A stretch of 56,846 nucleotides of DNA from Amycolatopsis coloradensis (GCF_001953865.1 NZ_MQUQ01000014.1:1-56846), one strand, 5' to 3'; numbered from the stretch's first letter, positions 31,826 through 40,652 are shown. The notes: generated by a model from the letters alone, not told the origin. Numbers and translations: made by a program.

Positions 31826-33052
31826 GTGGCCGCTCCGCTGATCCCCGCCGGTTTCGATTTCACCGATCCGGATCTGTACGCCACCAGACTGCCTCTGGCG
31901 GAGTTCGCTGAACTCCGCCGTACGGCACCGGTCTGGTGGAACCCGCAGCCGCACAACACCGCGGGTTTCCGCGATGACGGCTACTGGGTCGTCAGCCGGC
32001 TCGAGGACGTCAAGGCGGTGTCGAGGGACAGCGAGCTGTTCTCCTCACGGGAGAAGACCGCGATCATCCGCTTCGACGAGAACATGACCGACGACAGTCT
32101 CGAAGCGAACCGCCTGGTCCTGCTCAACATGGACGCCCCGCAGCACACCAAGCTGCGGCGCATCGTGTCGAAGGGCTTCACGCCGAGGTCGATCGCGAAA
32201 CTCGAGGACACCCTGCGCGACCGCGCGGAGAAGATCGTCGGCGAGGCCAAGAAAAAGGGCTCCGGTGACTTCGTCGTCGACGTCGCGTGCGAACTTCCCT
32301 TGCAGGCCATCGCCGAACTGATCGGCATCCCGCAGGAAGACCGGATGAAGCTCTTCGACTGGTCCAACCAGATGGTCTCCTACGACGACCCCGAGTACGA
32401 GGTCGAGCCGCTCGCCGCGTCCGCGGAGATCGTCGGCTATGCCTGGAACATGGCCGAGGAACGCCGCAAGTGCCCGATGGACGACATCGTCACGAAGCTC
32501 ATCCAGGCCGACGTCGACGGTGAATCGCTGGCTTCGGACGAGTTCGGCTTCTTCGTCATCTTGCTCGCCGTCGCGGGCAACGAGACGACGCGCAACGCGA
32601 TCACCCATGGCATGAAGGCGTTCCTCGATCACCCGGACCAGTGGGAGCTCTACAAGAAGGAGCGGCCGAAGACCGCGCCGGAAGAGATCGTCCGCTGGGC
32701 CACCCCGGTGGTCGCCTTCCAGCGCACCGCGACCCGCGACACCGAACTCGGCGGGCAGCTGATCCGCAAGGGTGACCGGGTCGGGATGTTCTACAGCTCC
32801 GCGAACTTCGACCCGGACCACTTCGACCAGCCGGAGAAGTTCGACATCCTCCGCGAGGACAACCCGCACGTCGGTTTCGGCGGCACGGGCTCGCATTACT
32901 GCATCGGTGCCAACCTCGCCCGGCTGGAGATCGACCTGATCTTCAACGCCATCGCCGACGTCATGCCGGACATCAGCGAGGTCTCCGAGCCGGACCGGTT
33001 GCGGTCGAGCTGGCTCAACGGGATCAAGCACTACCAGGTGCGCTACGGCTGA
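31826..33052 (+). CDS. cyp125: Cytochrome P450 CYP125 (steroid C26/C27 monooxygenase)
   Basis: A 408-residue P450. The I-helix motif AVAGNETTRN, the ExxR pair in EEIVRW and the heme loop FGGTGSHYCIG (ligand Cys359) are all present. The N-terminus PLIPAGFDFTDPDLY and the PVVAFQRTATRDTELGG region are as in the CYP125 family, which oxidises the terminal methyl of the cholesterol side chain to an acid before CoA activation. The GTG start at 31826 has AGGAGGT upstream. It is divergent from fadA5 with a KstR box in between. Unlike M. tuberculosis, it is not followed by the chsE1/E2-chsH1/H2-ltp2 genes. Confidence 0.92.
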   Translation: MAAPLIPAGFDFTDPDLYATRLPLAEFAELRRTAPVWWNPQPHNTAGFRDDGYWVVSRLEDVKAVSRDSELFSSREKTAIIRFDENMTDDSLEANRLVLLNMDAPQHTKLRRIVSKGFTPRSIAKLEDTLRDRAEKIVGEAKKKGSGDFVVDVACELPLQAIAELIGIPQEDRMKLFDWSNQMVSYDDPEYEVEPLAASAEIVGYAWNMAEERRKCPMDDIVTKLIQADVDGESLASDEFGFFVILLAVAGNETTRNAITHGMKAFLDHPDQWELYKKERPKTAPEEIVRWATPVVAFQRTATRDTELGGQLIRKGDRVGMFYSSANFDPDHFDQPEKFDILREDNPHVGFGGTGSHYCIGANLARLEIDLIFNAIADVMPDISEVSEPDRLRSSWLNGIKHYQVRYG

Positions 33053-33077
33053 TCCGTCGCGAACGCCGTAGGGCGCC

Positions 33078-33755
33078 ATGGGTCCCCACGTGCGGGTCGA
33101 CGTCGAAATGTCCTTCCGGGTCACCAGACCCGGCCCCGCCGCGTTCGAACACAGGACCCGGGCGCAGGTCCTCGCCCTGCCGCTCGGCGAACACGTCGTG
33201 CGGTACCGGGCCGAGGCCCGTCACCATGGACGACCTCATCCGGTACACCCGGCCGAGCAGGTACTGCCCCTCGGACCGGATGGGCGGGCTCACGCTGCCG
33301 GGGTTCGGTCACCTGCCCGGCGCGCGGACCCAGGCCGAGGCGATCGTCCGGCACGTGGGGGAGCACCTGTCCTCTGTGGTCGGTTCCGGTTCGCCGACCG
33401 ACGACGCCGTCGACACCTATCTCGCCGGGAAGGCGTGTGCCGCGACTTCACGCACGTCTGCATCTCACTGTGCCGCGTGATCGACATCCCCGCCCGCTTC
33501 GCCGCGGTCTACGCGCCGAGACTGTCCCCAATGGACTTCCATGCCGTGTTCGAGGCCGCGATCGACGGCCACTGGTGTGTGTTCGACGCCACCGGCCTCG
33601 CACCGAGGCAGAGCCTGAGCCGGATCGCGGCCGGACGCGACGCCGCCGACTCCGCCTTCCGCTGTGAGCTGGACTTTCTCGGCGACACCGTGCTGGCGAC
33701 CGTGGGCCCGTCGCTGCCGGAGGACGACGGCTCGGATCTGATCGCGCTCGCCTGA
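33078..33755 (+). pseudogene. Transglutaminase-like protein gene, frameshifted and shortened
   Basis: Three segments of one protein lie in two frames. The first is at 33078 to about 33225 (HVRVDVEMSFRVTRPG). The second is the other frame from 33226 to about 33440 (MDDLIRYTRPSRYCPSDR, AEAIVRHVGEHLS). The third returns to the first frame with GVCRDFTHVCISLCRV, MDFHAVFEAAIDGHW and VFDATGLAP up to 33755. The last segment has the Cys-His-Asp triad of the transglutaminase-like superfamily. The N-terminal domain also appears shortened. One loss and one gain of a base, or a sequencing fault, would explain this. Confidence 0.72.
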
Positions 33756-33803
33756 TCGCGTGTTGCCCCCGAGCCGTGACCTCGCTGAGGTAGACATTGG
33801 CGG

Positions 33804-34826
33804 GTGAGGGAGAAGCAAGCACCGACGAAATGGAAGCGGCTGCGTGCCCGCTACCGCTGGCTGGACCATGTGGCGCGGGCGGTGAACCGCTATGTCGAGT
33901 ACGGCGGTTACCACTACGTCGCGTCGATCACCTACTTCAGCCTGTTCTCGCTGGTGCCCATTCTCATGGTCGCGGTGTCGGTCGCGGGTTTCGTGCTGGC
34001 GAGCCAGCCGCAGCTCATCGAATCGATGCTGAACGCGTTGACCGGCACGCTGCCCGGCGGTCTCGGTGACAAGGCGGGGGACCTGCTCACCGGGTTCGTG
34101 GAGCAGCGCACCAGCGTCGGGCTCATCGGTCTGGTGATCGGCTTGTACTCCGGCTGGAACTGGATGAACTCGCTGCGGGACGCGCTCACCGCGCTGTGGG
34201 GCCAGAACCGGTCGGATCTCCCGCTGCTGCGCACGATCGCCGCCGACCTGCTGGCGCTGCTCGGGCTCGCGAGCGCCCTGCTGGTCTCCTTCGCCATCAC
34301 CATTTCCGGGTCCGCCCTCGGCCGGTACCTGCTGGGACTGGCCGGGGTGGACGACACCGCCTGGGGGCACAACGTGCTGTCGGCGATCTCGATTCCCTTG
34401 GCACTGCTGGCCAACTGGCTCGTGTTCCTCTGGGTGCTCACCCGGCTGCCGCGGAAACCGGTCGGCGTCCGCAGCGCGGTGCGCGGCGCGGTCGCGCTGG
34501 CGCTGGGCTTCGAACTGCTGAAGCAGGCCGGTGGGATCTACCTGCGGTTGATCGGTGATTCGCCGACCGGGGTCGCGTTCGGCTCGATCATCGGCCTGAT
34601 CTTCTTCATCTCACTGGTGGCCAGGATGCTGGTTTTCGTCACCGCGTGGACGGCGACCGCGCGGGACGCACCGCCGGACCCGGTCCGGCCGCCGCCGCCC
34701 GTGGTGGTCCGGCCCGTGGTGGCGCAGCCCGATCGGCACGGTCTCAAGCCGATGCTGGTGGGTGCGGTGACCGGTGTGGTCGCCACCCTCGCCGCGCAAC
34801 GCCTGCGCCCGCGCCGACGCCCCTGA
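33804..34826 (+). CDS. YihY/BrkB-type inner membrane protein
   Basis: A 340-residue membrane protein with about six hydrophobic segments. The YihY hallmarks are visible: HYVASITYFSLFSLVPILMV, GLYSGWNWMNSLRDAL (in place of the more usual W-x-x-s-r motif) and IYLRLIGDSPTGVAFGSIIGLIFF. Pro/Arg-rich cytoplasmic tails follow. Function is not established for the family; proposals include transport or membrane homeostasis. The start is GTG at 33804 with no strong ribosome site. It converges with ltp3, nine bases away. Confidence 0.83.
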   Translation: MREKQAPTKWKRLRARYRWLDHVARAVNRYVEYGGYHYVASITYFSLFSLVPILMVAVSVAGFVLASQPQLIESMLNALTGTLPGGLGDKAGDLLTGFVEQRTSVGLIGLVIGLYSGWNWMNSLRDALTALWGQNRSDLPLLRTIAADLLALLGLASALLVSFAITISGSALGRYLLGLAGVDDTAWGHNVLSAISIPLALLANWLVFLWVLTRLPRKPVGVRSAVRGAVALALGFELLKQAGGIYLRLIGDSPTGVAFGSIIGLIFFISLVARMLVFVTAWTATARDAPPDPVRPPPPVVVRPVVAQPDRHGLKPMLVGAVTGVVATLAAQRLRPRRRP

Positions 34827-34835
34827 CACGTGCCG

Positions 34836-35996
34836 TCAGCTCGGCTTGGCCGAGCCCACCACCCACATCGAGAAGAACTGCGAGCCGCCGCCGTACGCGT
34901 GCCCGAGCGCGACCCGCGCGCCGTCGACCTGGTAGTCCCCCGCCCGGCCCATCACCTGCTTGGCCGCTTCGGAGAACCGGAGCATCCCGGACGCGCCGAT
35001 CGGGTTGGACGACAGCACCCCGCCCGACGGGTTGACCGGCAGCCGCCCGCCGAGCGCGGTCTCACCCGCCTCGGTGAGCTTCCAGCCCTGGCCCTCCTCG
35101 GTGAACCCCAGGTTCTCCAGCCACATCGGCTCGAACCACGAGAACGGCACGTAGATCTCCGCGGTGTCCACTTCGGACAGTGGATCGGTGATGCCCGCGT
35201 CACGCCACAACGCGGCGGCGGCGTCGCGGCCGGCCCGCGGGTTGACCTGGTCGCGTCCGGCGAACGTGGTCGGTTCGGTGCGCATCGCGGTCGCGTGGAT
35301 CCACGCCGCACCACCGGGAACGGCGTCGCCCGCGGCCTCGTCACCGATCACCATCGCGCAGGCGCCGTCCGACGACGGGCACGTCTCGTCGTAGCGGATC
35401 GGGTCCCACAGCATCTGCGACGCCTGCACGGTTTCCACCGTGATGTCGGCCTGTCGCAAGTGCGCGAAGGGATTCAGGGCACCGTTGCGCCGGTCTTTGG
35501 CCGCCACGATCGCCCCGATGTGGTCCGGCGCGCCGGACCGCCGGATGTACGAGCGCACATGCGGCGCGAAATAGCCACCCGCACCGGCGCCCACCGGCAT
35601 CTGGAACGGCGGCAGGATCGACAAGCCCCACATCGCGTTCGACTCGGACTGCTTCTCGAAGGCCACGGTGAGCACCCGCTTGTGCACACCCGCCTGCACC
35701 AGCGACGCCGCCACGAGCGCGGTCGAGCCGCCGACCGAACCCGCGGTGTGCACGCGCAGCAAGGGTTTCCCGGTCGCGCCGAGCGCGTCGGCGAGGAACA
35801 GTTCGGGCATCATGACGCCCTCGAACAGGTCCGGCGCCTTGCCGAGGACGACGGCGTCGATGTCGTCCCAGCCGGTTCGAGCGTCGAGCATCGCCCTGTC
35901 GATGGCCTCCCGGAGCAGTCCGGGCATGGACACGTCGGTGCGCTTGGCCTTGTGGTGGGTCTGGCCGGTTCCCAGTACGGCCGCGAGGTGCTTCAC
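34836..35996 (-). CDS. ltp3: Ltp3-like lipid-transfer/thiolase-fold protein
   Basis: A 386-residue protein of the SCP2-thiolase fold. The site that holds the nucleophilic Cys in true thiolases reads HTAGSVGGST, without Cys. The C-terminus has VNPSGGVLSSNPIGASG and GHAYGGGSQFFSMWVV, as in Ltp2-type aldolases. It therefore probably catalyses a retro-aldol cleavage or needs the DUF35 partner encoded two genes upstream. The order DUF35, ltp4, ltp3 matches Rv3521-Rv3523; in Rhodococcus ltp3 and ltp4 are needed to degrade C24-branched sterol side chains. Its ATG overlaps the ltp4 stop (ATGA). Confidence 0.83.
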   Translation of the reverse strand: MKHLAAVLGTGQTHHKAKRTDVSMPGLLREAIDRAMLDARTGWDDIDAVVLGKAPDLFEGVMMPELFLADALGATGKPLLRVHTAGSVGGSTALVAASLVQAGVHKRVLTVAFEKQSESNAMWGLSILPPFQMPVGAGAGGYFAPHVRSYIRRSGAPDHIGAIVAAKDRRNGALNPFAHLRQADITVETVQASQMLWDPIRYDETCPSSDGACAMVIGDEAAGDAVPGGAAWIHATAMRTEPTTFAGRDQVNPRAGRDAAAALWRDAGITDPLSEVDTAEIYVPFSWFEPMWLENLGFTEEGQGWKLTEAGETALGGRLPVNPSGGVLSSNPIGASGMLRFSEAAKQVMGRAGDYQVDGARVALGHAYGGGSQFFSMWVVGSAKPS

Positions 35997-37048
35997 GAGA
36001 GGACCTCCAAGGTCGCGACCAGGTTCTGCTGGAGGACGGGACCGCTGGTCGCGTGGGCGAGGGTCTTGCGCGCGCTGCCGTCGAGGATGTGGCTCGCCGC
36101 CTCGCCGATCCGAGCCAGCCCCGCGGAGAACATCGGGTTGCCGGTCAGCACCCCGCCGGAGGGATTGATCCGCACCCGCTCGTCCAGTCCCAGCGCGTCG
36201 CGCAGGATCAGTTCCTGGTGGGTGAACGGCGCGTGCAGTTCGGCGAGTTCGACACCGTCGAGGTCGAGCGCCCGGCCGGCGGCCGCCGTGGACGGTGACC
36301 GGGTGAGGTCCCGCACGCCGAGCGAGGGGGAGTCGACCCGATGCTCGATCCCGGTGATCATCGCGGGGCTGTCGACGAGGTCCGCCGCCCGCTCCGCCGA
36401 GGCGAGCACGAGAACGGCGGCGCCGTCGGTGACCGGGGCGATGTCATGGGCGCGCAAGGGATCCGCGAAGTACGGGGCGTCGAGGAGGTCGGCGACCTCG
36501 ACCGTTCCGGAGAACTGGGCGGCGGGGTTCGAGGCGGCGTCGGCGCGGCTGCGCGCGGCGACCTCGGCGAGGTTCTTTTCCGACCACAACCCCGCTTCGA
36601 GTCCGAGCCGGGCCTGGATCCCGGCGACGCTCACCGAGTCCGGCCACAGCGGCGCGACGACGTACGGGTCCATCTGCAGCGCCAGCACCCGCCGCAACTG
36701 CCCGGCCGACGACTTGCCGAAGCCGTAGACGAGTGCCGTTTCGACCTCGCCCATCCGGATCTTGAGCCACGCCTCGTACAACGCCCAGGCGGCGTCCATC
36801 TCGACGTGCGACTCGTGGATCGGCGGGAAGGCCCCGATGGCGTCGACGGCCGCGATGAACGAGAAGGCGCGGCCGGCGAGGTAGTCCGAGGAGCCAGAAC
36901 ACCAGAACTCGATGTCCTCTTTGGACAGACCCGTCTTCGCGAAGACCTCGGCGAAGATCGGCACCAGCATTTCCACGCCATTGGTGGTGCCGGGGGTGCT
37001 GCGGACGTTGGGGGCCTGCGCGAAGCCCACTACTGCTACATCTGGCAC
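35993..37048 (-). CDS. ltp4: Ltp4-like lipid-transfer/thiolase-fold protein
   Basis: A 351-residue SCP2-thiolase-like protein. It shows VAVVGFAQAPNVRS at the N-terminus, HVEMDAAWALYEAW where thiolases have the catalytic Cys (none here), INPSGGVLTGNPMFSAG and a shortened C-terminus (HATSGPVLQQNLVATLE). With Ltp3 it probably forms the aldolase pair for C24-branched sterol side chains, presenting or cleaving a hydroxylated side-chain CoA ester; this is inferred from Rhodococcus Ltp3/Ltp4 and Ltp2. GTG at 37048 follows the DUF35 gene by seven bases. Confidence 0.82.
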   Translation of the reverse strand: MPDVAVVGFAQAPNVRSTPGTTNGVEMLVPIFAEVFAKTGLSKEDIEFWCSGSSDYLAGRAFSFIAAVDAIGAFPPIHESHVEMDAAWALYEAWLKIRMGEVETALVYGFGKSSAGQLRRVLALQMDPYVVAPLWPDSVSVAGIQARLGLEAGLWSEKNLAEVAARSRADAASNPAAQFSGTVEVADLLDAPYFADPLRAHDIAPVTDGAAVLVLASAERAADLVDSPAMITGIEHRVDSPSLGVRDLTRSPSTAAAGRALDLDGVELAELHAPFTHQELILRDALGLDERVRINPSGGVLTGNPMFSAGLARIGEAASHILDGSARKTLAHATSGPVLQQNLVATLEVLS

Positions 37049-37055
37049 GGCGTCC

Positions 37056-38039
37056 TCACAGATGGTGGGCGAAGGATTCGTACGGCGCGTCGGGTTCGCC
37101 GGTCGGTTCGAAATGGCCGATGTTCTCCAGCGACGTCCACCACTCGTCCCGCGGTTTCCAGGCGGCGCGCACCCGCATGCCCATCCGGACGTCGGCGGCG
37201 TCGCAGCCGAGCACCAGGTGCAGGAACGCGATGTCCGCGCCGTCGAGCAGGATGTACGCCGCCACGTACGGCGGTTTGATCTTCTGCCCGAGGAACGGCA
37301 CGTTCACGATGCAGAACGTGGTGACGATGCCGGTGTCGGGCAGTTCCACCTCGTCGGTGGTCGGGACGCCGTCGGTCGGGCAGGCGCCGCGTGGCGGGAG
37401 GTAGACCTTGTCGCAGGAGGGGCAGCGCTGGCCGATCAGCTTCCCCTCGGCGAGTCCGCGCAGGTACCGGCTCTCCTCCGGGGACGCGGAATGTTCGTAA
37501 CGCAGGTGGATCGGCGTGATCACCACGCTGACGGGCACGCCGTCCTCGCGTTTCGCGATCGGGGGAGGCGCCTCGGTGGGTTCGGTGTCGGGCCCGTCAG
37601 CGGGGACGAAATAGGCGATGTCCCTGATGTGACCGACCGTCTCGTCCGCCCAGCGGATCCGTACGCGCTGTCCGGTGTGGACTCCTCCCGGCGTGCCCGC
37701 GTCGACGGCGTGCAGGATCGACGTGTCGGCGCCGTCGAGCCGGATCAGCGCCCAGGCGAACGGCCGGGACAGCGGCTGGCCGTCGAGTGGTTCGGCGATC
37801 CAGGACCAGGACACGACCTCGCCCTCGGCGGCGACCGGTACGAACTCGGACAGCGCCTCGGCGGTCACGGGATCGTATTCCAGCGGCGGCACGTGGACGC
37901 GGCCGTCGCTGCCGCGGACGCCTTCGACACGGCGCTCGCGCAGGGCGTTGACGAACCGGCCGAGCACGGGGCCGACCGAGCGGGTGTAGTCGAAGCCCAC
38001 GTTGAGCGGGGCCGACAGCGGAAGTTCGGGTGCGCTCAC
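37056..38039 (-). CDS. Tandem DUF35 OB-fold protein (Rv3521-like)
   Basis: A 327-residue protein with two OB-fold halves: one at about residues 60-145 (VVSWSWIAEPL, GQRVRIRWADET) and a full DUF35 unit at about 180-310. The second contains a rubredoxin-like zinc ribbon, CPSCDKVYLPPRGACP. In the Ltp2-ChsH2 complex a DUF35 domain is the partner that makes the aldolase work, so this protein is the expected partner of Ltp3/Ltp4. The GTG start at 38039 lies only eight bases after a KstR-like box, which suggests a leaderless or very short leader transcript. Confidence 0.82.
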   Translation of the reverse strand: MSAPELPLSAPLNVGFDYTRSVGPVLGRFVNALRERRVEGVRGSDGRVHVPPLEYDPVTAEALSEFVPVAAEGEVVSWSWIAEPLDGQPLSRPFAWALIRLDGADTSILHAVDAGTPGGVHTGQRVRIRWADETVGHIRDIAYFVPADGPDTEPTEAPPPIAKREDGVPVSVVITPIHLRYEHSASPEESRYLRGLAEGKLIGQRCPSCDKVYLPPRGACPTDGVPTTDEVELPDTGIVTTFCIVNVPFLGQKIKPPYVAAYILLDGADIAFLHLVLGCDAADVRMGMRVRAAWKPRDEWWTSLENIGHFEPTGEPDAPYESFAHHL

Positions 38040-38047
38040 ATCCTGAG

Positions 38048-38061
38048 TGAAACATGTTCTC
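38048..38061. promoter_or_regulatory. KstR-like operator upstream of the DUF35-ltp4-ltp3 operon
   Basis: TGAAACATGTTCTC has the AAC-N2-GTT core of KstR sites with one outer-base mismatch. It ends eight bases before the DUF35 gene start. Confidence 0.65.
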
Positions 38062-38112
38062 GAAATTCCGGCAAGATCGGTCTTCTCGGCCTTGCTGGCG
38101 GTTGCTCTTGAA

Positions 38113-38126
38113 TGGAACGCGTTCTA
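38113..38126. promoter_or_regulatory. KstR-type operator upstream of the fadD at 38138
   Basis: TGGAACGCGTTCTA fits TnnAACnnGTTnnA at all fixed positions and contains a perfect GAACGCGTTC palindrome. It ends 11 bases before the fadD start. Confidence 0.8.
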
Positions 38127-38137
38127 GATTTGCGCGT

Positions 38138-39697
38138 ATGTCGACTGCTGCGGGGACACTTGGGGTCTGGAACATCGCCGCTCGGGAGCCGGAGCGGGTC
38201 GCACTCGTCGATCCGGACGGCCGTTCGAACGGATATGGCGATCTGGCCGCGAAGGCGAACGCGTACGCCCGGGGTTTGCAGGCCCTCGGGCTGGAGACCG
38301 GGGACGTGGTCGTCGTCCTCCAGCCCAACGGCGACGAACTCGTGGCGGCCTATTTCGCCGCCATCCAGTCCGGTTTGTACATCGTGGTGGTCAACTGGCA
38401 TCTGGTCGGCCCCGAGGTCGCCTACATCCTCGCCGACAGCGGCGCCAAGGCGTTCCTCGCGCACGAGCGGTTCGCCGACGTCGCGATCGCCGCCGCCGAC
38501 GAGGCGGGGATCCCGGAGCGTGGCCGGTTCGCGGTGGGCGACGTCGCGGGCTTCCGCCGGATCGAGGAACTCGGTTCCGGTGAGGGCGACGGGCGTCCGG
38601 AGCGGCGTACGGCGGGCTCGCCGATGCTCTACACGTCGGGGACCACTGGACGGCCCAAGGGGGTCCGGCGGCCGCTGAGCGGTGCGGATCCCGACGACGT
38701 TCCCGCTGCCTCGACGTGGTTCTTCGGGATCTTCGGGCTGGCGCCGCACGACGAGCACGTGCATCTGTGCGGGTCGCCGCTCTATCACACGGCGGTGCTC
38801 AACTTCGTCGCGATTTCCCTGCAACTGGGGCATACGGCGGTGCTGATGGACCGCTGGGACGCCGAGGACATGCTGCGGTTGATCGACCGGCACCGCGTCA
38901 CGCACAGCCATATGGTCCCGACGCAGTTCCGCCGCCTGCTCGGGCTGCCGGACGACGTCCGCGCGGCCTATGACCTGAGTTCCCTGCGCGTGATGATCCA
39001 CGGCGCCGCGCCGTGCCCGCTCGAGGTCAAACGGCGGATGCTCGACTGGTGGGGGCCGGTCGTCACCGAGTACTACGCGGCCACCGAGGGTGGCGGCACG
39101 GCGATCTCGGGGGAGGAGTGGCTGAAGAAACCGGGTTCGGTGGGGCTGCCGTGGCCGGGTTCGAAGATCAAGATCCTCGACGACGAGGGCACGGAACTGC
39201 CCGCCGGCGAGACCGGCACGGTGTACATGAAGATGGGCGACTCGAAGTTCGAGTACCACAAGGACCGGGCCAAGACGGACAAAGCGCGGGTCGGGGACCT
39301 GTTCACCCTCGGCGACGTCGGGCATCTTGACGAGGACGGCTACCTCTTCCTGCACGACCGCAAGGCGGATCTGATCATCTCGGGCGGGGTCAACATCTAC
39401 CCGGCGGAGATCGAGGGCGAACTGGTGATGCACCCGAAGATCGCCGACGTCGCGGTGTTCGGCGTCCCGCACGAGGACTGGGGCGAGTCGATCAAGGCCG
39501 TCGTCCAGCCCGCCGACGGCGTCGAGCCCTCCGGGGACCTGACCGCGGAGATCCTCGAGTACGCCGCCGCCCGCCTGGCGAAGTTCAAACTCCCGCGTTC
39601 GGTCGACTACTTGCCCGAACTCCCGCGCGACCCGAACGGAAAGCTCTACAAGCGCAAGCTCCGAGACCCCTACTGGGAGGGCCACCGCGTGCCGTAA
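38138..39697 (+). CDS. Acyl-CoA synthetase (AMP-forming), FadD4-like
   Basis: A 519-residue adenylate-forming ligase. The P-loop is LYTSGTTGRPKGVRRPL, the A5 motif YYAATEGG, the A7/A8 motifs TLGDVGHLDEDGYLFLHDRKADLIISGG, and the A10 Lys is in PRDPNGKLYKRKLRD. It is not FadD3 or FadD19, both present elsewhere in the window. Its KstR box and divergence from the ltp operon imply that it activates a sterol-derived acid, perhaps a partly shortened side chain. The ATG at 38138 has no ribosome site but lies 11 bases after the operator, so the transcript may be leaderless. Confidence 0.83.
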   Translation: MSTAAGTLGVWNIAAREPERVALVDPDGRSNGYGDLAAKANAYARGLQALGLETGDVVVVLQPNGDELVAAYFAAIQSGLYIVVVNWHLVGPEVAYILADSGAKAFLAHERFADVAIAAADEAGIPERGRFAVGDVAGFRRIEELGSGEGDGRPERRTAGSPMLYTSGTTGRPKGVRRPLSGADPDDVPAASTWFFGIFGLAPHDEHVHLCGSPLYHTAVLNFVAISLQLGHTAVLMDRWDAEDMLRLIDRHRVTHSHMVPTQFRRLLGLPDDVRAAYDLSSLRVMIHGAAPCPLEVKRRMLDWWGPVVTEYYAATEGGGTAISGEEWLKKPGSVGLPWPGSKIKILDDEGTELPAGETGTVYMKMGDSKFEYHKDRAKTDKARVGDLFTLGDVGHLDEDGYLFLHDRKADLIISGGVNIYPAEIEGELVMHPKIADVAVFGVPHEDWGESIKAVVQPADGVEPSGDLTAEILEYAAARLAKFKLPRSVDYLPELPRDPNGKLYKRKLRDPYWEGHRVP

Positions 39698-39700
39698 CCC

Positions 39701-39811
39701 GTATCTCGCGTGATTGAAGGCGCAACTCGCGTGATCACACGAGTTGCGCCTTCAATCACGCGAGTCACGGCCTCAATCACGTGAGATACGTGTTCGATCA
39801 CGCGAGTTGCG
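39701..39811. repeat. Cluster of 21-bp repeats with an inverted junction
   Basis: Four forward units run from 39734 (39734-39754, 39755-39775, 39776-39796 and a partial one to 39811), built on ATCACGCGAGTTGCGCCTTCA. Before them the same unit appears in reverse from 39731 to 39701. The two sets meet at the palindrome GTGATCAC (39731-39738) and give a 25-bp perfect stem (39705-39729 with 39740-39764). The cluster lies between the convergent ends of fadD and echA19 and may serve as their shared terminator. Confidence 0.85.
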
Positions 39812-39815
39812 GGGG

Positions 39816-40628
39816 TCAGCGGCCTTTGAAGACGGGCTTGCGCTTCTCGGCGAAGGCGCGCGGGCCTTCCTTCGCGTCTTCGCTGGCGAAGACCTCGATG
39901 CCGTACTGGGCGTCGAGCTTGAAGGCCGCCTCTTCGTGCATGCCCTCGGTGTCGCGCATGGTCTTGAGGATCGCGCGGACCGCGAGAGGGCCGTTCGCGG
40001 CGACCAGGCTCGCCAGCTCCAGGGCCTTGTCCAGCGCCTTCCCGTCCGGGACGACGTGCCCGATGAGGCCGATCTCCAACGCCTCACTCGCCTTGATATG
40101 CCGTCCGGTCAGCAGCAGGTCGGCCGCGACGGTGTACGGGATCTGCCGGGGCAGCCGCACGGCCGAACCGCCCATCGGGAACAGGCTCCATCGCGCCTCG
40201 GACACCCCGAACCTCGCGCTCTCGCCCGCGACACGGAGGTCCGTGCCCTGCAAGATCTCCGTCCCGCCCGCGATCGCCGGGCCTTCGACGGCCGCGATCA
40301 ACGGTTTCGTCAGCCGCCGCCCCTTGAGCAGGCCCTCGATGCGGCTGGGGTCGAACGTGCCTTTTTCGAACGAGTCGCTGGGCGAGTTCTTCGACATCGA
40401 CTTCAGATCCGCGCCCGCGCAGAACGCGCCACCCGCGCCGGTGAGCACGCAGCACCGGACGTCGTCGTCCTCGTCGACCCGGTTCCACGCCTCGGCCATG
40501 ATCCCGAGCATCTCGCCGCTGAGCGCGTTGCGGGCCTCTGGCCGGTTCATCGTGACCACGAGGATGTTTTCGATCTTTTCCACCAGTGCGTGCGGTTCGC
40601 CCACCAGAACCTCCCCAAGAGCGGCCAT
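39816..40628 (-). CDS. echA19: EchA19, steroid side-chain enoyl-CoA hydratase
   Basis: A 270-residue crotonase that resembles M. tuberculosis EchA19 throughout. It has VVTMNRPEARNALSGEM, RCCVLTGAGGAFCAGADLK, IEGLLKGRRLTKPLIAAVEG, ILQGTDLRVAGESARFG, PMGGSAVRLPRQIPYT and the C-terminal DAKEGPRAFAEKR. It hydrates the unsaturated side-chain CoA ester of a sterol. The ATG at 40628 is chosen because it gives the family length. It is divergent from fadD19 with a KstR-like box in the 34-base gap, as for the Rv3515c-Rv3516 pair. Confidence 0.9.
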   Translation of the reverse strand: MAALGEVLVGEPHALVEKIENILVVTMNRPEARNALSGEMLGIMAEAWNRVDEDDDVRCCVLTGAGGAFCAGADLKSMSKNSPSDSFEKGTFDPSRIEGLLKGRRLTKPLIAAVEGPAIAGGTEILQGTDLRVAGESARFGVSEARWSLFPMGGSAVRLPRQIPYTVAADLLLTGRHIKASEALEIGLIGHVVPDGKALDKALELASLVAANGPLAVRAILKTMRDTEGMHEEAAFKLDAQYGIEVFASEDAKEGPRAFAEKRKPVFKGR

Positions 40629-40638
40629 TGCCCAGAAC

Positions 40639-40652
40639 AATAACATGTTCTA
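40639..40652. promoter_or_regulatory. KstR-like operator between echA19 and fadD19
   Basis: AATAACATGTTCTA keeps the AAC-N2-GTT core and the final A of the KstR consensus; the first base differs. The echA19 and fadD19 starts lie 10 bases either side, so the site must control both. Confidence 0.7.

Noticed and set aside
39701..39811. CRISPR array
   Set aside because: The 21-bp units are directly adjacent with no unique spacers, and half are inverted; no cas genes are nearby.
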